From NCBI GenBank assembly GCA_016180575.1, contig JACPAY010000013.1, forward strand, positions 1 through 33,235: DNA of 33,235 nt. Direction: 5' to 3'. Positions 20,696-28,490 of this stretch are shown piece by piece. The translations under genes were made by a program, and so were the position numbers. The notes beneath the pieces are model-generated. The model was not told the origin of the DNA and made no database searches. It saw only the letters and a program-made list of their open reading frames with translations. Position 1 is the first letter of the stretch. The number at the start of each line of letters is the position of its first letter. The stretch is from Candidatus Omnitrophota bacterium. Its GTDB lineage: Bacteria > Omnitrophota > Gorgyraeia > Aquiviventales > Aquiviventaceae.

Positions 20696-21682
20696 GAATA
20701 TTCTGAGGCGGCGGCCCACCCCCAGCCGCTTGGCGCGGCGGAGGATGGCCGCCCCGAGCGCCACGTCGTGGATGGCCAGGCCCGTGGAGTCAAAGACGGT
20801 CAGCTCATCCGCCGAGCGGCGGCCCGGTCGCCGCCCGATGAGGACCTCCCCGAGGCTGGCGTGGATGCGGCGCGGATCGAACTGGCCCCGGCGGACGGGC
20901 ACGTTCAGCTCCCCGCCGTGGATGGCCTGGGTCCGCTCATCCACGACCACCGTCGCCGCCCGGAGGATCGCCGGGTCCAGCTCCTGCTTGCCGGGGGCGT
21001 CCGCCCCGATGGCGTTGACGTGCGTGCCCGGGGCGAGCCACGCGCGGCGGATGAGCGGGCGGCGGGATGGGGTGACCGTCACGAGGATATCGGTGCCGCG
21101 CGCGCACCGCTCAGGCGTCGCGCACGGCTCAAAGACAACACCAGGCAGCCGCCGGCGCATCCGCCGGCAGAACCGTTGGGCCTCGCGGAGCCGCAAGCCC
21201 CACACCTTGACCCGCGAAAGGCGAAAGACCTCGGCCAGCGCCTCCACCTGGGCGTCCGCCTGCGCGCCGCAGCCGATGAGCCCGACGACGCGGCTCTCGC
21301 GCCGCGCCAGGGCCTTGGCCGCGACCGCGGCGGCCGCGGCGGTCCGCAGCTTCGTCACGAGGAGCCCATCCAGCACGGCGAGCGGGACGCCCGTGGCCGG
21401 ATCGTTCATCACGATGACCGCCATCACCGTCGGCAGCCCGCGCGCGCGGTTGCGCGGGTGGACGTTCACCCACTTGATCCCGCAGGCCGGCGGGCGCGCG
21501 AGGAACGCGGGCATCGCGCGGAAGTCGCCGCCGCCGGGGAGCGGGAGGTAGACCTTTGGCGGCATGACCGTCTCTCCGCGCGCCATCGCCTCAAACGCCC
21601 CCCGCGCGACGCGGATGGCGATCCGCATGTCCACCAGGCGCGCGACGTCCCGCTGCGTCAGCACCAGCGTCTTGTGCCTCAT
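20681..21682 (-). CDS. Ornithine cyclodeaminase / mu-crystallin family protein
   Basis: A 333-residue NAD(P)-dependent enzyme. N-terminal VARLVDMRIAIRVARGAFEAMARGE, active-site GIKWVNVHPRNRARGLPTV and the Rossmann motif VVGLIGCGAQADAQVEAL identify the OCD/AlaDH family; GTHVNAIGADAPGKQELD is also typical. Members include ornithine cyclodeaminase, archaeal alanine dehydrogenase and ketimine reductases, and sequence alone does not settle the substrate. The last four codons and stop (GDSH*) come from the inverted repeat at 20641-20695. ATG at 21680-21682 overlaps the ychF stop in an ATGA. Confidence 0.9.
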   Translation of the reverse strand: MRHKTLVLTQRDVARLVDMRIAIRVARGAFEAMARGETVMPPKVYLPLPGGGDFRAMPAFLARPPACGIKWVNVHPRNRARGLPTVMAVIVMNDPATGVPLAVLDGLLVTKLRTAAAAAVAAKALARRESRVVGLIGCGAQADAQVEALAEVFRLSRVKVWGLRLREAQRFCRRMRRRLPGVVFEPCATPERCARGTDILVTVTPSRRPLIRRAWLAPGTHVNAIGADAPGKQELDPAILRAATVVVDERTQAIHGGELNVPVRRGQFDPRRIHASLGEVLIGRRPGRRSADELTVFDSTGLAIHDVALGAAILRRAKRLGVGRRLRIFGDSH

Positions 21683-22770
21683 GGGCCGACCCGGAAATGG
21701 ATGACGTCGCCGTCCTGGACGACGTACGCCTTCCCTTCGAGGCGCAGCAGCCCCTGGGCGCGGGCGTTGGCCTCGCTGCCGCAGCGCAGCAGCGTCTCCG
21801 CCGAAACGACCTCCGCGCGGATGAAGTGGCGCTCGAAGTCGGTGTGGATGACGCCGGCCGCCTGGGGTGCTTTGGTCCCGCGCGGCACGGTCCAGGCCTG
21901 GAGGATCTTCGAGGCGGTCGTGAAGAAGGTCACGAGTCGCAGGAGCGCGTAGCCCTCGCGGATCACCGCGGGCAGCGCCGACTCCGCAATCCCCCACTCC
22001 TGCATCATGGCGCGCCGATCCGCCGGCTCAAGCTCCGCCAGCTCCGCCTCGAGCTTGGCGCAGCAGACGACGACGCGCGCGCCCTCGCGCTCGGCCAGCG
22101 CGCGCACCCGCGCCACCGCCTCGGCGGCCGCCGCCTGGTCTTCCCCGACGTTCGCCGCGTAGAGCACGGGCTTTCCGCTCAGCAGCTCGACGCCGAATGC
22201 CCTGGGATGGGCCTCCGGCGCGAGGTCCAGGTTCCGGATCGGCGTGCCCGCGGCCAGCGCCGCGTGCCAGCGCCCCAGGCGCTCGACGAGCGTGGCCGCG
22301 TGCTTGTCGCCGCCCTTGGCCAGCTTCTGCTCTTTCTCCCGCCGGCGCTCCACCACCTCCAGGTCCTTCAGCAGCAGCTCCGTGTTGACGACCTCGATAT
22401 CGCGCAGGGGATCCACGCCGCCCATCGGGTGCGCGACGTTGGGGTCCTCGAAGCACCGCACCACGTGCAGCAGCGCATCCACCCCGGCGATGTGGCTGAG
22501 GAACTGGTTGCCGAGGCCCTCCCCGCGATGGGCGCCCTTCACGAGGCCCGCGATATCCACCACCTCGAGGCTCGTCGGGACCACCCGGTCCGGCGACAGG
22601 CCCTTCGCCAGCGCCTCGAGGCGCGGATCGGCCACCGGCGCCACGCCCACGTGCTGCTCAATCGTGGTGAAGGGGTACGGCGCCACCGCCGCGTGCGCGG
22701 TGGTGAGCGCATTGAACAGCGTCGACTTGCCCGCGTTCGGCAGCCCGACGAGGCCGAGCTTCGCGCTCAT
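21679..22770 (-). CDS. ychF: Redox-regulated ATPase YchF (OLA1 family)
   Basis: A 363-residue Obg-like ATPase. LGLVGLPNAGKSTLFNALTTA is the P-loop, DIAGLVKGAHRGEGLGNQFL the switch II region, and AANVGE replaces the NKxD motif, the change that gives ATP rather than GTP preference. The C-terminal TGS domain includes FFTTASKILQAWTVPRGTKAPQAAGVIH. It binds ribosomes and is linked to stress response. It starts within the EamA gene stop codon (ATGA) and overlaps the ocd gene by 4 nt. Confidence 0.96.
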   Translation of the reverse strand: MSAKLGLVGLPNAGKSTLFNALTTAHAAVAPYPFTTIEQHVGVAPVADPRLEALAKGLSPDRVVPTSLEVVDIAGLVKGAHRGEGLGNQFLSHIAGVDALLHVVRCFEDPNVAHPMGGVDPLRDIEVVNTELLLKDLEVVERRREKEQKLAKGGDKHAATLVERLGRWHAALAAGTPIRNLDLAPEAHPRAFGVELLSGKPVLYAANVGEDQAAAAEAVARVRALAEREGARVVVCCAKLEAELAELEPADRRAMMQEWGIAESALPAVIREGYALLRLVTFFTTASKILQAWTVPRGTKAPQAAGVIHTDFERHFIRAEVVSAETLLRCGSEANARAQGLLRLEGKAYVVQDGDVIHFRVGP

Positions 22771-23186
22771 TTGCGCAGCAGCAGGACCCCCGCCACCACG
22801 AACACGACCCCCAGCAGGCGCGGCAGCGTCAGCGGCTCCCGCAGCACCCACCAGCCGAGGAGCGCTGCCACCAGCGGATAGGCGCCGGCGACCGGCGTCA
22901 CCTGGGAGATCGCCCCGGTCCGCAGCGCGTGGTAGAACGCCAGCTGCCCCACGAAGCTCGCCAGGAACCCGCCGCCCATCAGGAGCGCCACGGAGCGCCA
23001 CGAGAGGCCCTGCAGCGCCGGCCACGGCGCGAGCCACCAGCCGAAGACGAGCAGGCCGGCCAGCACCCCGAAGCTCCGGACGACCACCGCCACCGTTGGC
23101 GAGCCGCCCGCGAGGCCGATTTTCTCCATCAGCGGGACCACGCCCCAGATGCCCGCCGTCAGCAACGCCCACAGAAACGCCGTCAT
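22767..23186 (-). CDS. Half-size EamA (DMT) transporter
   Basis: A 139-residue protein with four to five hydrophobic helices, corresponding to a single EamA domain instead of the usual tandem of two. Typical segments are LLTAGIWGVVPLMEKIGL, VVVRSFGVLAGLLVF, FYHALRTGAISQVTPVAGAYPLVAALLGWWVLREPLT and GVVFVVAGVLLL. The single-domain form probably dimerises, like small multidrug-resistance-type proteins; it is not evidently truncated, since it ends cleanly in LLLRK at an ATGA overlap with ychF. Substrate unknown. Confidence 0.85.
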   Translation of the reverse strand: MTAFLWALLTAGIWGVVPLMEKIGLAGGSPTVAVVVRSFGVLAGLLVFGWWLAPWPALQGLSWRSVALLMGGGFLASFVGQLAFYHALRTGAISQVTPVAGAYPLVAALLGWWVLREPLTLPRLLGVVFVVAGVLLLRK

Positions 23187-23200
23187 GCGCCTCCTCCCCT

Positions 23201-23352
23201 ACTAGATGGTATCCCAAAACCCTTTGGGGCGGGTCCTGCCGCCTCCGGCACCCCGCCGTCCGTCCTCGTCCCGCCGCTGGCGGGACTGCGGTCGGCGGCA
23301 GGGGCCCCCCTCCGGCGTCACCCGCCAGATGGGTTTTGGGACGACGTCTAGT
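23201..23352. repeat. Palindromic element D, arm includes THEP1 stop codon
   Basis: The left arm from ACTAGATGG through TCCCAAAACCC to GGCGGGT (23201-23234) is matched by the inverted 23320-23352 with a few mismatches. The right arm includes the stop codon of the NTPase gene (23348-23350). The core is reversed relative to elements A and C and has an inserted CCCGCCGCTGGCGGG hairpin. TCCCAAAACCC is private to this locus. Confidence 0.88.
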
Positions 23353-24076
23353 GCCGGAACTGCTGCCACAGCCGCCGGAACCGGCTGTCATAGAGCAGCT
23401 GGTAGAGCGCCTGCTTGTCCGGGAAGGCGCGGGCCACCGCCTCGCGCAGCGCCGCCTGCTGGATCTCGATGTCGATGAGGGGGACGTCCCCCGAGACGAT
23501 CAGTTCGCAGATCCGGTCCGCCTGCCGCTGGAGCGCGCGGACCGCCTCGTCCTCCGCGCAGAGCGCCGACAACCGCGCCGTCAGCTCCTCCTCGACCGCC
23601 GAGCGGTTGGCGCTCGTGAGCGGGATGAGCTCCACGTCCCGGCGGCGCTTGAGGGCGTCGAGGAACGGGAGGGGTGTCGTCCCGGCGGTCGCCACGATGG
23701 ACGGGCCGCGGTCGAACGCCTCCTGCACCGCCTGCGCAAACGCCGAGGAGCAGAACTCCATCCGCCCCAGCTCGTCCAGGAACAGCACGAAGGCCCGCTG
23801 AATCGCGCGCCGGATCACCGGCACCGCGACGTCGTCCAGCACCGAGACGTTGACCCGGTAGGGCCCGACCCGCACCCCGTCCACCATCCGCCGGTGCGCC
23901 AGCAGCACCTGCCGGCCGTCGAGCGGGCTGAGCCAGAACCCCATCCGCTGCTCCTGCTCCCGCAGCTCCTCCGTGAGGAACCCGTCGATGGCGCAGGCCC
24001 GCAGCGCCTGGACCAGCCGTTTCATCAGCGTGGTCTTGCCGACGCCGGGACGGCCGACGATGAGGAGGTGTTTCAT
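23348..24076 (-). CDS. THEP1-like nucleoside-triphosphatase
   Basis: A 242-residue NTPase of the THEP1/NTPase_1 family. P-loop IVGRPGVGKTTLMKRL at the N-terminus, then GFLTEELREQEQRMGFWL, VGPYRVNVSVLDD and the Walker B FVLFLDELGRMEFCS. Thermotoga/Aquifex THEP1 hydrolyses various NTPs slowly; the cellular role is unclear. The family core is about 180 residues, so the last 60 or so (QADRICELIVSGDV onwards) are an extension. Probably co-transcribed with the TIGR04073-like protein upstream. Its stop codon sits in the arm of element D. Confidence 0.85.
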   Translation of the reverse strand: MKHLLIVGRPGVGKTTLMKRLVQALRACAIDGFLTEELREQEQRMGFWLSPLDGRQVLLAHRRMVDGVRVGPYRVNVSVLDDVAVPVIRRAIQRAFVLFLDELGRMEFCSSAFAQAVQEAFDRGPSIVATAGTTPLPFLDALKRRRDVELIPLTSANRSAVEEELTARLSALCAEDEAVRALQRQADRICELIVSGDVPLIDIEIQQAALREAVARAFPDKQALYQLLYDSRFRRLWQQFRH

Positions 24077-24098
24077 CCGGCGGGGGACGGCGGACCGC

Positions 24099-24518
24099 TT
24101 ACTCGGAGGCGCGCGGGAGCGGCCGTTCCTTGGGCTCCCGCTGGAAGTACGGGAGGGTCGGCAGGATGGGGGCGAAGTCCTCCGGGTACGGCAGGAAGAA
24201 GGTCACCGTCTCGTAGGCGCCGACGCCGGTGCGGACGAGCCCCTTGAAGAGGCCGTAGGCCGCGCCGGTGAAGAGGCTGCCGGCCGTGTCGCTCATCGAG
24301 TAGCGCTGATGGAAGTTCAGCGGAATCTCAAGCCAGCCGCCGAAGGCATTGGAGAGCCCGCGGCCCAGCTTGACGAAGGCGGGGTGCAGGTTGTAGCGGC
24401 CCATGACCTCATCGACGCGGTCCGGCTGCCCGGCCGCCGGCGGTTCGTCCGCCCACCCGGCCGATACCCCAGCCCCCAAGACGCACCCCGCGATGATGAG
24501 CCATCGGACCAGCGTCAT
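24099..24518 (-). CDS. Exosortase system-associated protein, TIGR04073-like
   Basis: A 139-residue exported protein. The signal peptide MTLVRWLIIAGCVLGAGVSAGWA is probably cleaved after AGWA. The mature part has KLGRGLSNAFGGWLEIPLNF, AAYGLFKGLVRTGVGAYETVTFFLPYPEDFAPIL and a C-terminal Pro-rich end, the pattern of the TIGR04073 family found in genomes with exosortase/PEP-CTERM systems. Molecular function unknown. Preceded by AAGGAGG; the start is 11 nt after radC. Its presence, with the ExeAB-like pair, hints at an exosortase-type envelope system elsewhere in this genome. Confidence 0.8.
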   Translation of the reverse strand: MTLVRWLIIAGCVLGAGVSAGWADEPPAAGQPDRVDEVMGRYNLHPAFVKLGRGLSNAFGGWLEIPLNFHQRYSMSDTAGSLFTGAAYGLFKGLVRTGVGAYETVTFFLPYPEDFAPILPTLPYFQREPKERPLPRASE

Positions 24519-24528
24519 GAGCCCTCCT

Positions 24529-25299
24529 TCACGACTGTCCCGGGACCACGTCCCTGTTTCGCCTACCTCTTCCGACGGCGAAAGAGGGACGCGGTCTCCT
24601 CATTTGTACGCCGGCCGCCCGCAGGCTGACGACCCCCTCCGCACCCACGATCAGGTGATCCATCACCTCGATCCCGAGCAGCTCACCCGCCGCCGCGAGG
24701 CGCCTGGTGATCTCTACGTCGTGCGCGGACGGCGCCGGGTCGCCCGACGGGTGGTTGTGCGCCACGATGACCGCGGCCGCGGAAGCCGCAATCGCCTCCT
24801 TGAACAGCTCCCGCGGATGGACGAGGGTGGCAGAGAGGCTGCCGATCGCGATGGGGCTGGTCCGGATGAGCCGGTGGCGGTTGTCGAGCAGGAGGGCGAG
24901 GAAATGCTCTTTCTGCTTGTCGAGGAGGAGGGGTCGCAGCACCGCCGCGGCCGCCTCGACGCTGTCGATCGTCGGGCGGGCTTCTTGCGGCGCGCGGCTC
25001 AGGCGCCGGGCGACCTCGACTGCCGCCTTGAGCTGCGCCGCCTTCGCCGGCCCGATGCCGTGGACGCCCGCGAGCTGCTCCACCGAGGCGCCGCCGATGC
25101 CCTGCAGCGTGCCGAAGGCCGCCAGCAGCCGGCGGGCGCTGACCAGCACCGACTCGCCCGCCACGCCGCGCCCCAGCAGGCAGGCGAGCAGCTCCTGCTC
25201 CGAGAGCGATTCGGCGCCCAGCGCGGCGAGCCGCTCCCGCGGCCGCTCCGAGCGCGGCAGGTCCCGGACCGTCAGCGCGGGGGTGAGCGGCGCGGTCAT
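24529..25299 (-). CDS. radC: RadC-like JAB domain protein
   Basis: A 256-residue RadC. It has an N-terminal helix-hairpin-helix region (GIGGASVEQLAGVHGIGPAKAAQLKAA) and a C-terminal JAB1/MPN metalloprotease-like domain with the full JAMM motif HNHPSGDPAPSAHD. Once thought a recombination-repair protein, RadC's function is now uncertain. Most RadC proteins stop soon after VSLRERG-type sequence; here the C-terminus runs about 30 residues further, and this tail is encoded by an inverted repeat (24549-24591). It starts at ATG 25297-25299, overlapping the PQ-loop gene in an ATGA. Confidence 0.92.
   Translation of the reverse strand: MTAPLTPALTVRDLPRSERPRERLAALGAESLSEQELLACLLGRGVAGESVLVSARRLLAAFGTLQGIGGASVEQLAGVHGIGPAKAAQLKAAVEVARRLSRAPQEARPTIDSVEAAAAVLRPLLLDKQKEHFLALLLDNRHRLIRTSPIAIGSLSATLVHPRELFKEAIAASAAAVIVAHNHPSGDPAPSAHDVEITRRLAAAGELLGIEVMDHLIVGAEGVVSLRAAGVQMRRPRPSFAVGRGRRNRDVVPGQS
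24549..24591. repeat. Inverted repeat in radC 3' end
   Basis: CGTCCCTGTTTCGCC (24549-24563) and GGCGAAAGAGGGACG (24577-24591) pair at 14 of 15 positions around a 13-nt loop. The repeat lies in the coding extension of radC just before its stop codon. Confidence 0.75.
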
Positions 25300-25550
25300 G
25301 GCCGCCGGTACCGGAAGACCTGCAAGACGACGAGGGAAAACAGCGCGAGGTTGACGACCGTGAACGCCCGGAACACCGCGTCGGGCGAGCCGAGGCCCGC
25401 GGGCAGCATCAGCAGGAGGCAGCCCCACACGCCCATCGCCCACCAGGGGCTCACGTCCTGCGAGGACCGCCGCCGCTGGATCCGGACGATCAGCGGGATG
25501 TTCCACAGCGGCAGGAGGACCGCCGCGACCATCCCCACCGTCTCGCTCAT
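25296..25550 (-). CDS. Small PQ-loop-like membrane protein
   Basis: An 84-residue protein with three hydrophobic helices. MSETVGMVAAVLLPLWNIPLIVRIQRRRSSQDVSPWW resembles the first half of PQ-loop/SemiSWEET repeats, where a Pro in the helix is followed by KxSx(D/S)xS. SemiSWEETs are 80-100-residue three-helix half-transporters, which matches this length. The start ATG (25548-25550) is taken over the longer upstream frame because the helix begins there. Substrate unknown; the family assignment is probable rather than certain. Confidence 0.7.
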   Translation of the reverse strand: MSETVGMVAAVLLPLWNIPLIVRIQRRRSSQDVSPWWAMGVWGCLLLMLPAGLGSPDAVFRAFTVVNLALFSLVVLQVFRYRRP

Positions 25551-25563
25551 CGCCAAGGCGCCT

Positions 25564-25929
25564 TCATGCGGCGCGGAGGACGCGGGTGTCGGCCAGGCGG
25601 TCGCCCCAATGCCGGCCCGCCCGCTCATGCGAGAGGGCGTAGAGCCCGGTCAGCCCCATGGCGAGGTTGATCAGCGGAATGACCCAGAGCAGGTTGCGGA
25701 CCGCCGAGGCCACGAACGTGCACCGCGCATGAGCTGTCCCCACGACCACCTTCAGCCCCATGAGGCGCTTGCCGACGCTCTGCCCCTCGAAGAGCCCGTC
25801 CCGCAGGAGCCAGTAGCCGGTGCTGGCGATCCAGCCAAGACCCCCGAAGAACGCCCCGAGCCCCAGAAAGAGCAGGAGGTCGATGAGCCACGCGTAGATG
25901 CGCTGCTGGGCGAGAGTGGGTTTCGCCAT
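25564..25929 (-). CDS. RDD family membrane protein
   Basis: A 121-residue membrane protein. It has RIYAWLIDLLLFLGLGAFF, which carries the first RDD-type motif (R...D), then GQSVGKRLMGLKVV, the conserved GxSxGKxLxGLxV signature, followed by AVRNLLWVIPLINLAMGL. RDD proteins are small three-helix proteins, some reported as Na+/H+ antiporter-like. The predicted promoter at 25939-25967 gives a nearly leaderless message. Confidence 0.85.
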   Translation of the reverse strand: MAKPTLAQQRIYAWLIDLLLFLGLGAFFGGLGWIASTGYWLLRDGLFEGQSVGKRLMGLKVVVGTAHARCTFVASAVRNLLWVIPLINLAMGLTGLYALSHERAGRHWGDRLADTRVLRAA

Positions 25930-25938
25930 CGCTCGATT

Positions 25939-25967
25939 ACTTTACCACATCACCGGGAATGGGTCAC
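25939..25967 (-). promoter_or_regulatory. Promoter of RDD gene inside nth 3' end
   Basis: Minus-strand GTGACC (25962-25967), 17-nt spacer, TAAAGT (25939-25944). Only 9 nt separate the -10 box from the ATG at 25929, so a leader of about 3 nt is expected. It overlaps the last codons of nth. Confidence 0.55.
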
Positions 25968-26603
25968 CCCGAGTTTGGGGCAGACCCGCGCCAGCGGACA
26001 GCGGCTGCACCAGGGCGAGGTGGGATGGCACATGTTTTGGCCGAGCGTCACGAGGAGGTCGTTGTAGGTGCGCCAATGCCGCCGCGGAAGCCGACGGCGA
26101 AGCGCCTGCTCGGTCTGCTCCGGCGTCTTCGTCCGCACGTAGCCCCACCGGTTGCTGATCCGATGGACATGCGTATCGACGCAGATGCCGTCCTGGTCGA
26201 ATGCGAGCGTCACGACGAGGTTGGCGGTCTTGCGCCCGACCCCCTTGATGGTCAGCAGCTCCTCCAGGCTCGCCGGGACGCGGCTGCCGTAGCGCTCGCA
26301 CAGCGCGCGGCACACCGCGAGGATGGTCCGCGCCTTCGTGCGGTAGAACCCGACCGGGTAGATGGCGCGCTCGATGGCGGCGGGAGACAGCCTGAGCATC
26401 TGCTCAGGCGTCCGCGCCAGGCGGAAGAGCCGCTGGGAGGCCGCGCGGGTGACGGCGTCCTTCGTGCGCAGGCTCAGCAGGCAGCTGATGAGCGTCGTAA
26501 AGGGGTCGTCGCGGTAGTGGCCGACGACCGGTATTTCCCACCGCCGGATGAGCCGCTTCACGGTGCGGAGGACGCCGTCAATGTTGCGATTCGTGACCAT
26601 CAC
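25950..26603 (-). CDS. nth: Endonuclease III
   Basis: A 217-residue bifunctional DNA glycosylase/AP lyase. The hairpin IKGVGRKTANLVV carries the lyase lysine K125, D143 follows in CVDTHVHRISNRWG, and the C-terminus has the complete C-x6-C-x2-C-x5-C iron-sulfur cluster loop (CHPTSPWCSRCPLARVC). It removes oxidised pyrimidines in base excision repair. The ATG overlaps the trpC stop in an ATGA, so a repair gene is translationally coupled to tryptophan synthesis here. Confidence 0.96.
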   Translation of the reverse strand: MMVTNRNIDGVLRTVKRLIRRWEIPVVGHYRDDPFTTLISCLLSLRTKDAVTRAASQRLFRLARTPEQMLRLSPAAIERAIYPVGFYRTKARTILAVCRALCERYGSRVPASLEELLTIKGVGRKTANLVVTLAFDQDGICVDTHVHRISNRWGYVRTKTPEQTEQALRRRLPRRHWRTYNDLLVTLGQNMCHPTSPWCSRCPLARVCPKLGVTHSR

Positions 26604-27376
26604 ATGCCGGCGAACAGCTCCCGGACCTTCGCGGCGGGGTCGGGGGCGGTCATCAGCGCCTCGCCCACGAGGACGGCGTGGACGCCGAGGCGCCGCATCC
26701 GCCGGACGTCCTCGGCGGTCTGGACGCCGCTCTCGGCGACGACCACCGTCCCCGCCGGCACCTTGGGCATGAGGCGGGCAGAGAGGTCCGAGTCCATCGT
26801 CAGCGTGTCAAGGTCGCGGTGGTTGATGCCGATGACGCGGGCACCCGCCCGCACCGCCCGGGCGAGCTCCTCCTCCGCGTGGACCTCGACGAGCGGCTCA
26901 AGACCCAACCCCTGGGCCGCCTGCAGGCACGCGGCAAGCTGGGCGTCGCTGAGGATGCGCACGATGAGCAGGACCGCGTCGGCCTCGTAGAGCGCCGCCT
27001 CGTACACCTGGTAGGGGTCGAGGATGAAGTCCTTGCGCAGCGCCGGGATCTGGGTGAACTGCTTGGCGTCGCGCAGGAAATCGAGGTGGCCGCCGAAGTA
27101 CGGCTCGTCGGTCAGCACCGAGAGCGCGGCGGCCCCGGCGGCTTCGAGCGTCTGGGCCAGGCTCACCGGGTCGAACCGCTCGCGCAGCATGCCCCGCGAG
27201 GGCGACTTGCGCTTCAGCTCGGCGATGAGGGAGAGCTTGCCCGGGACCTCGAGTGCTGCGCGGAAGTTGCGCTCCACCGCATGGCGCGCGAGGCGCGCTT
27301 TCAGCTCAGCGAACGGCAGCCGCGCCTTCGCCTCGGCGACCTCTTGCTCCTTGCGCCGCACGATCTCATCCAGCAT
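26600..27376 (-). CDS. trpC: Indole-3-glycerol phosphate synthase
   Basis: A 258-residue TIM barrel. The IGPS signatures LIAELKRKSPSRG, VLTDEPYFGGHLDFL, ALRKDFILDPYQVYEA, IGINHRDLDTL and VVAESGVQTAEDV are all present. It converts CdRP to indole-3-glycerol phosphate. This is a monofunctional TrpC with no fused TrpF. Start ATG 27374-27376 overlaps trpD by 11 nt. Confidence 0.96.
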   Translation of the reverse strand: MLDEIVRRKEQEVAEAKARLPFAELKARLARHAVERNFRAALEVPGKLSLIAELKRKSPSRGMLRERFDPVSLAQTLEAAGAAALSVLTDEPYFGGHLDFLRDAKQFTQIPALRKDFILDPYQVYEAALYEADAVLLIVRILSDAQLAACLQAAQGLGLEPLVEVHAEEELARAVRAGARVIGINHRDLDTLTMDSDLSARLMPKVPAGTVVVAESGVQTAEDVRRMRRLGVHAVLVGEALMTAPDPAAKVRELFAGM

Positions 27377-28358
27377 GGCTGAGCGCCTTCACGCGGTCGA
27401 GCAGCGATGCGGCGCGCCCGCCGGCGAGTGTGGCGTGGGCCTGCGCCACGCCGTCGTGGATCGTCCGGGTGAGCCCCGCGAGGTAGATGGCGCAGCCGGC
27501 GTTGGCGGCGACGATGTCCGATGCCGGTCCCGGGCGGCCCTCCAGCACCTCGCGCGCCAGGCGCGCGTTGTGCGCCGCATCGCCCCCGCGCAGCGCCTCC
27601 AGCGTCGCGCGCGGCAACCCAAGCCCCTCGGGCTCCAACCGGCGCCCGGTCAGGAGGTCCGCCTGGACCTCCACGGCGTCGGTCGGGCCAGTCGTCGTCA
27701 CCTCATCCAGGCCATCGGCCCCGCGCACCACGAGGCCATGGCGGATGCCCAGGCGCACCAGTGTTTCGGCCACCGGCCGCAGCAGGCGCGCCTGCGCGAC
27801 CCCGACGAGCTGAAAGCTGAGCGGCGCCGGATTGGCGAGCGGGCCGATGAGGTTGAAGATGGTGCGGATCTTCAGTTCCTTCCGGATGGGGGCGACCGCC
27901 TTCATCGCCGGGTGGAACCGGGGCGCGAAGCAGAAGCCGAAGCCCAGCTCATCCACGCAGCGCGCGACGACCGCCGGTGAGGCCTCCAGGTTGACGCCGA
28001 GCGCTTCCAGCAAATCCGCGCTCCCGCAGCGGCTGGAGGCGGCGCGGTTGCCATGCTTCACGACCCGCACCCCGGCGGCGGCGGCGACAAGGGCGGCCAG
28101 CGTCGAGACGTTGAGCGTGTCCTGGCCGTCGCCGCCGGTCCCGCAGGTGTCGCAGAGGTCGCGCGGGTTGGCGAGCGGCAGCGGCACGACGTGCGCGCGC
28201 AGCACCTCCACCGCCGCGGCCAGCTCCTCCGCGGTCTCCCCGCGCTCGGCGAGCGTCGTGAGGAACGCGCGGATTTCCTCCGGCGGCGTGCGGCCCTCCA
28301 TGATGGCGCCCAGCACGCGCCGCATCTCCTCGGCGCTCAGCGGCTGCTCAAACGCCAT
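27366..28358 (-). CDS. trpD: Anthranilate phosphoribosyltransferase
   Basis: A 330-residue enzyme transferring phosphoribose from PRPP to anthranilate. CDTCGTGGDGQDTLNVST is the PRPP/anthranilate-binding loop and KHGNRAASSRCGSADLLEALG the second; GLDEVTTTGPTDAVE closes the site. Normal length. The trpG-trpD junction is interrupted by palindromic element E, which starts 3 bases from the trpD ATG. Confidence 0.96.
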   Translation of the reverse strand: MAFEQPLSAEEMRRVLGAIMEGRTPPEEIRAFLTTLAERGETAEELAAAVEVLRAHVVPLPLANPRDLCDTCGTGGDGQDTLNVSTLAALVAAAAGVRVVKHGNRAASSRCGSADLLEALGVNLEASPAVVARCVDELGFGFCFAPRFHPAMKAVAPIRKELKIRTIFNLIGPLANPAPLSFQLVGVAQARLLRPVAETLVRLGIRHGLVVRGADGLDEVTTTGPTDAVEVQADLLTGRRLEPEGLGLPRATLEALRGGDAAHNARLAREVLEGRPGPASDIVAANAGCAIYLAGLTRTIHDGVAQAHATLAGGRAASLLDRVKALSHAG

Positions 28359-28360
28359 CA

Positions 28361-28488
28361 GCTGCTCCGTCGACGGGGTGGCGGCGTCCTTCGACTCGGC
28401 CTTCGGCCTCGCTCAGGATCCCGAGCGACCCACGGGAGTCGAGGGACGGCAGGACCCGCGGCCCCGGCGGGATGTTAGACGGAGCAGC
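28361..28488. repeat. Palindromic element E between trpG and trpD
   Basis: GCTGCTCCGTC (28361-28371) is exactly inverted at 28478-28488. The interior has the end of module A and all of module B up to GGCAGGACCC, so the 5' part of the core is missing. Unlike other copies it is also bracketed by a direct repeat GCCATCAGC (28354-28362 and 28487-28495), possibly a target-site duplication, though part overlaps the trpD start and trpG stop codons. Confidence 0.82.
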
Positions 28489-28490
28489 CA

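Noticed and set aside
22767-23186. EamA gene as a broken pseudogene
   Set aside because: It is half the usual length, but has a clean start, clean stop and an ATGA overlap with ychF; single-domain forms exist.
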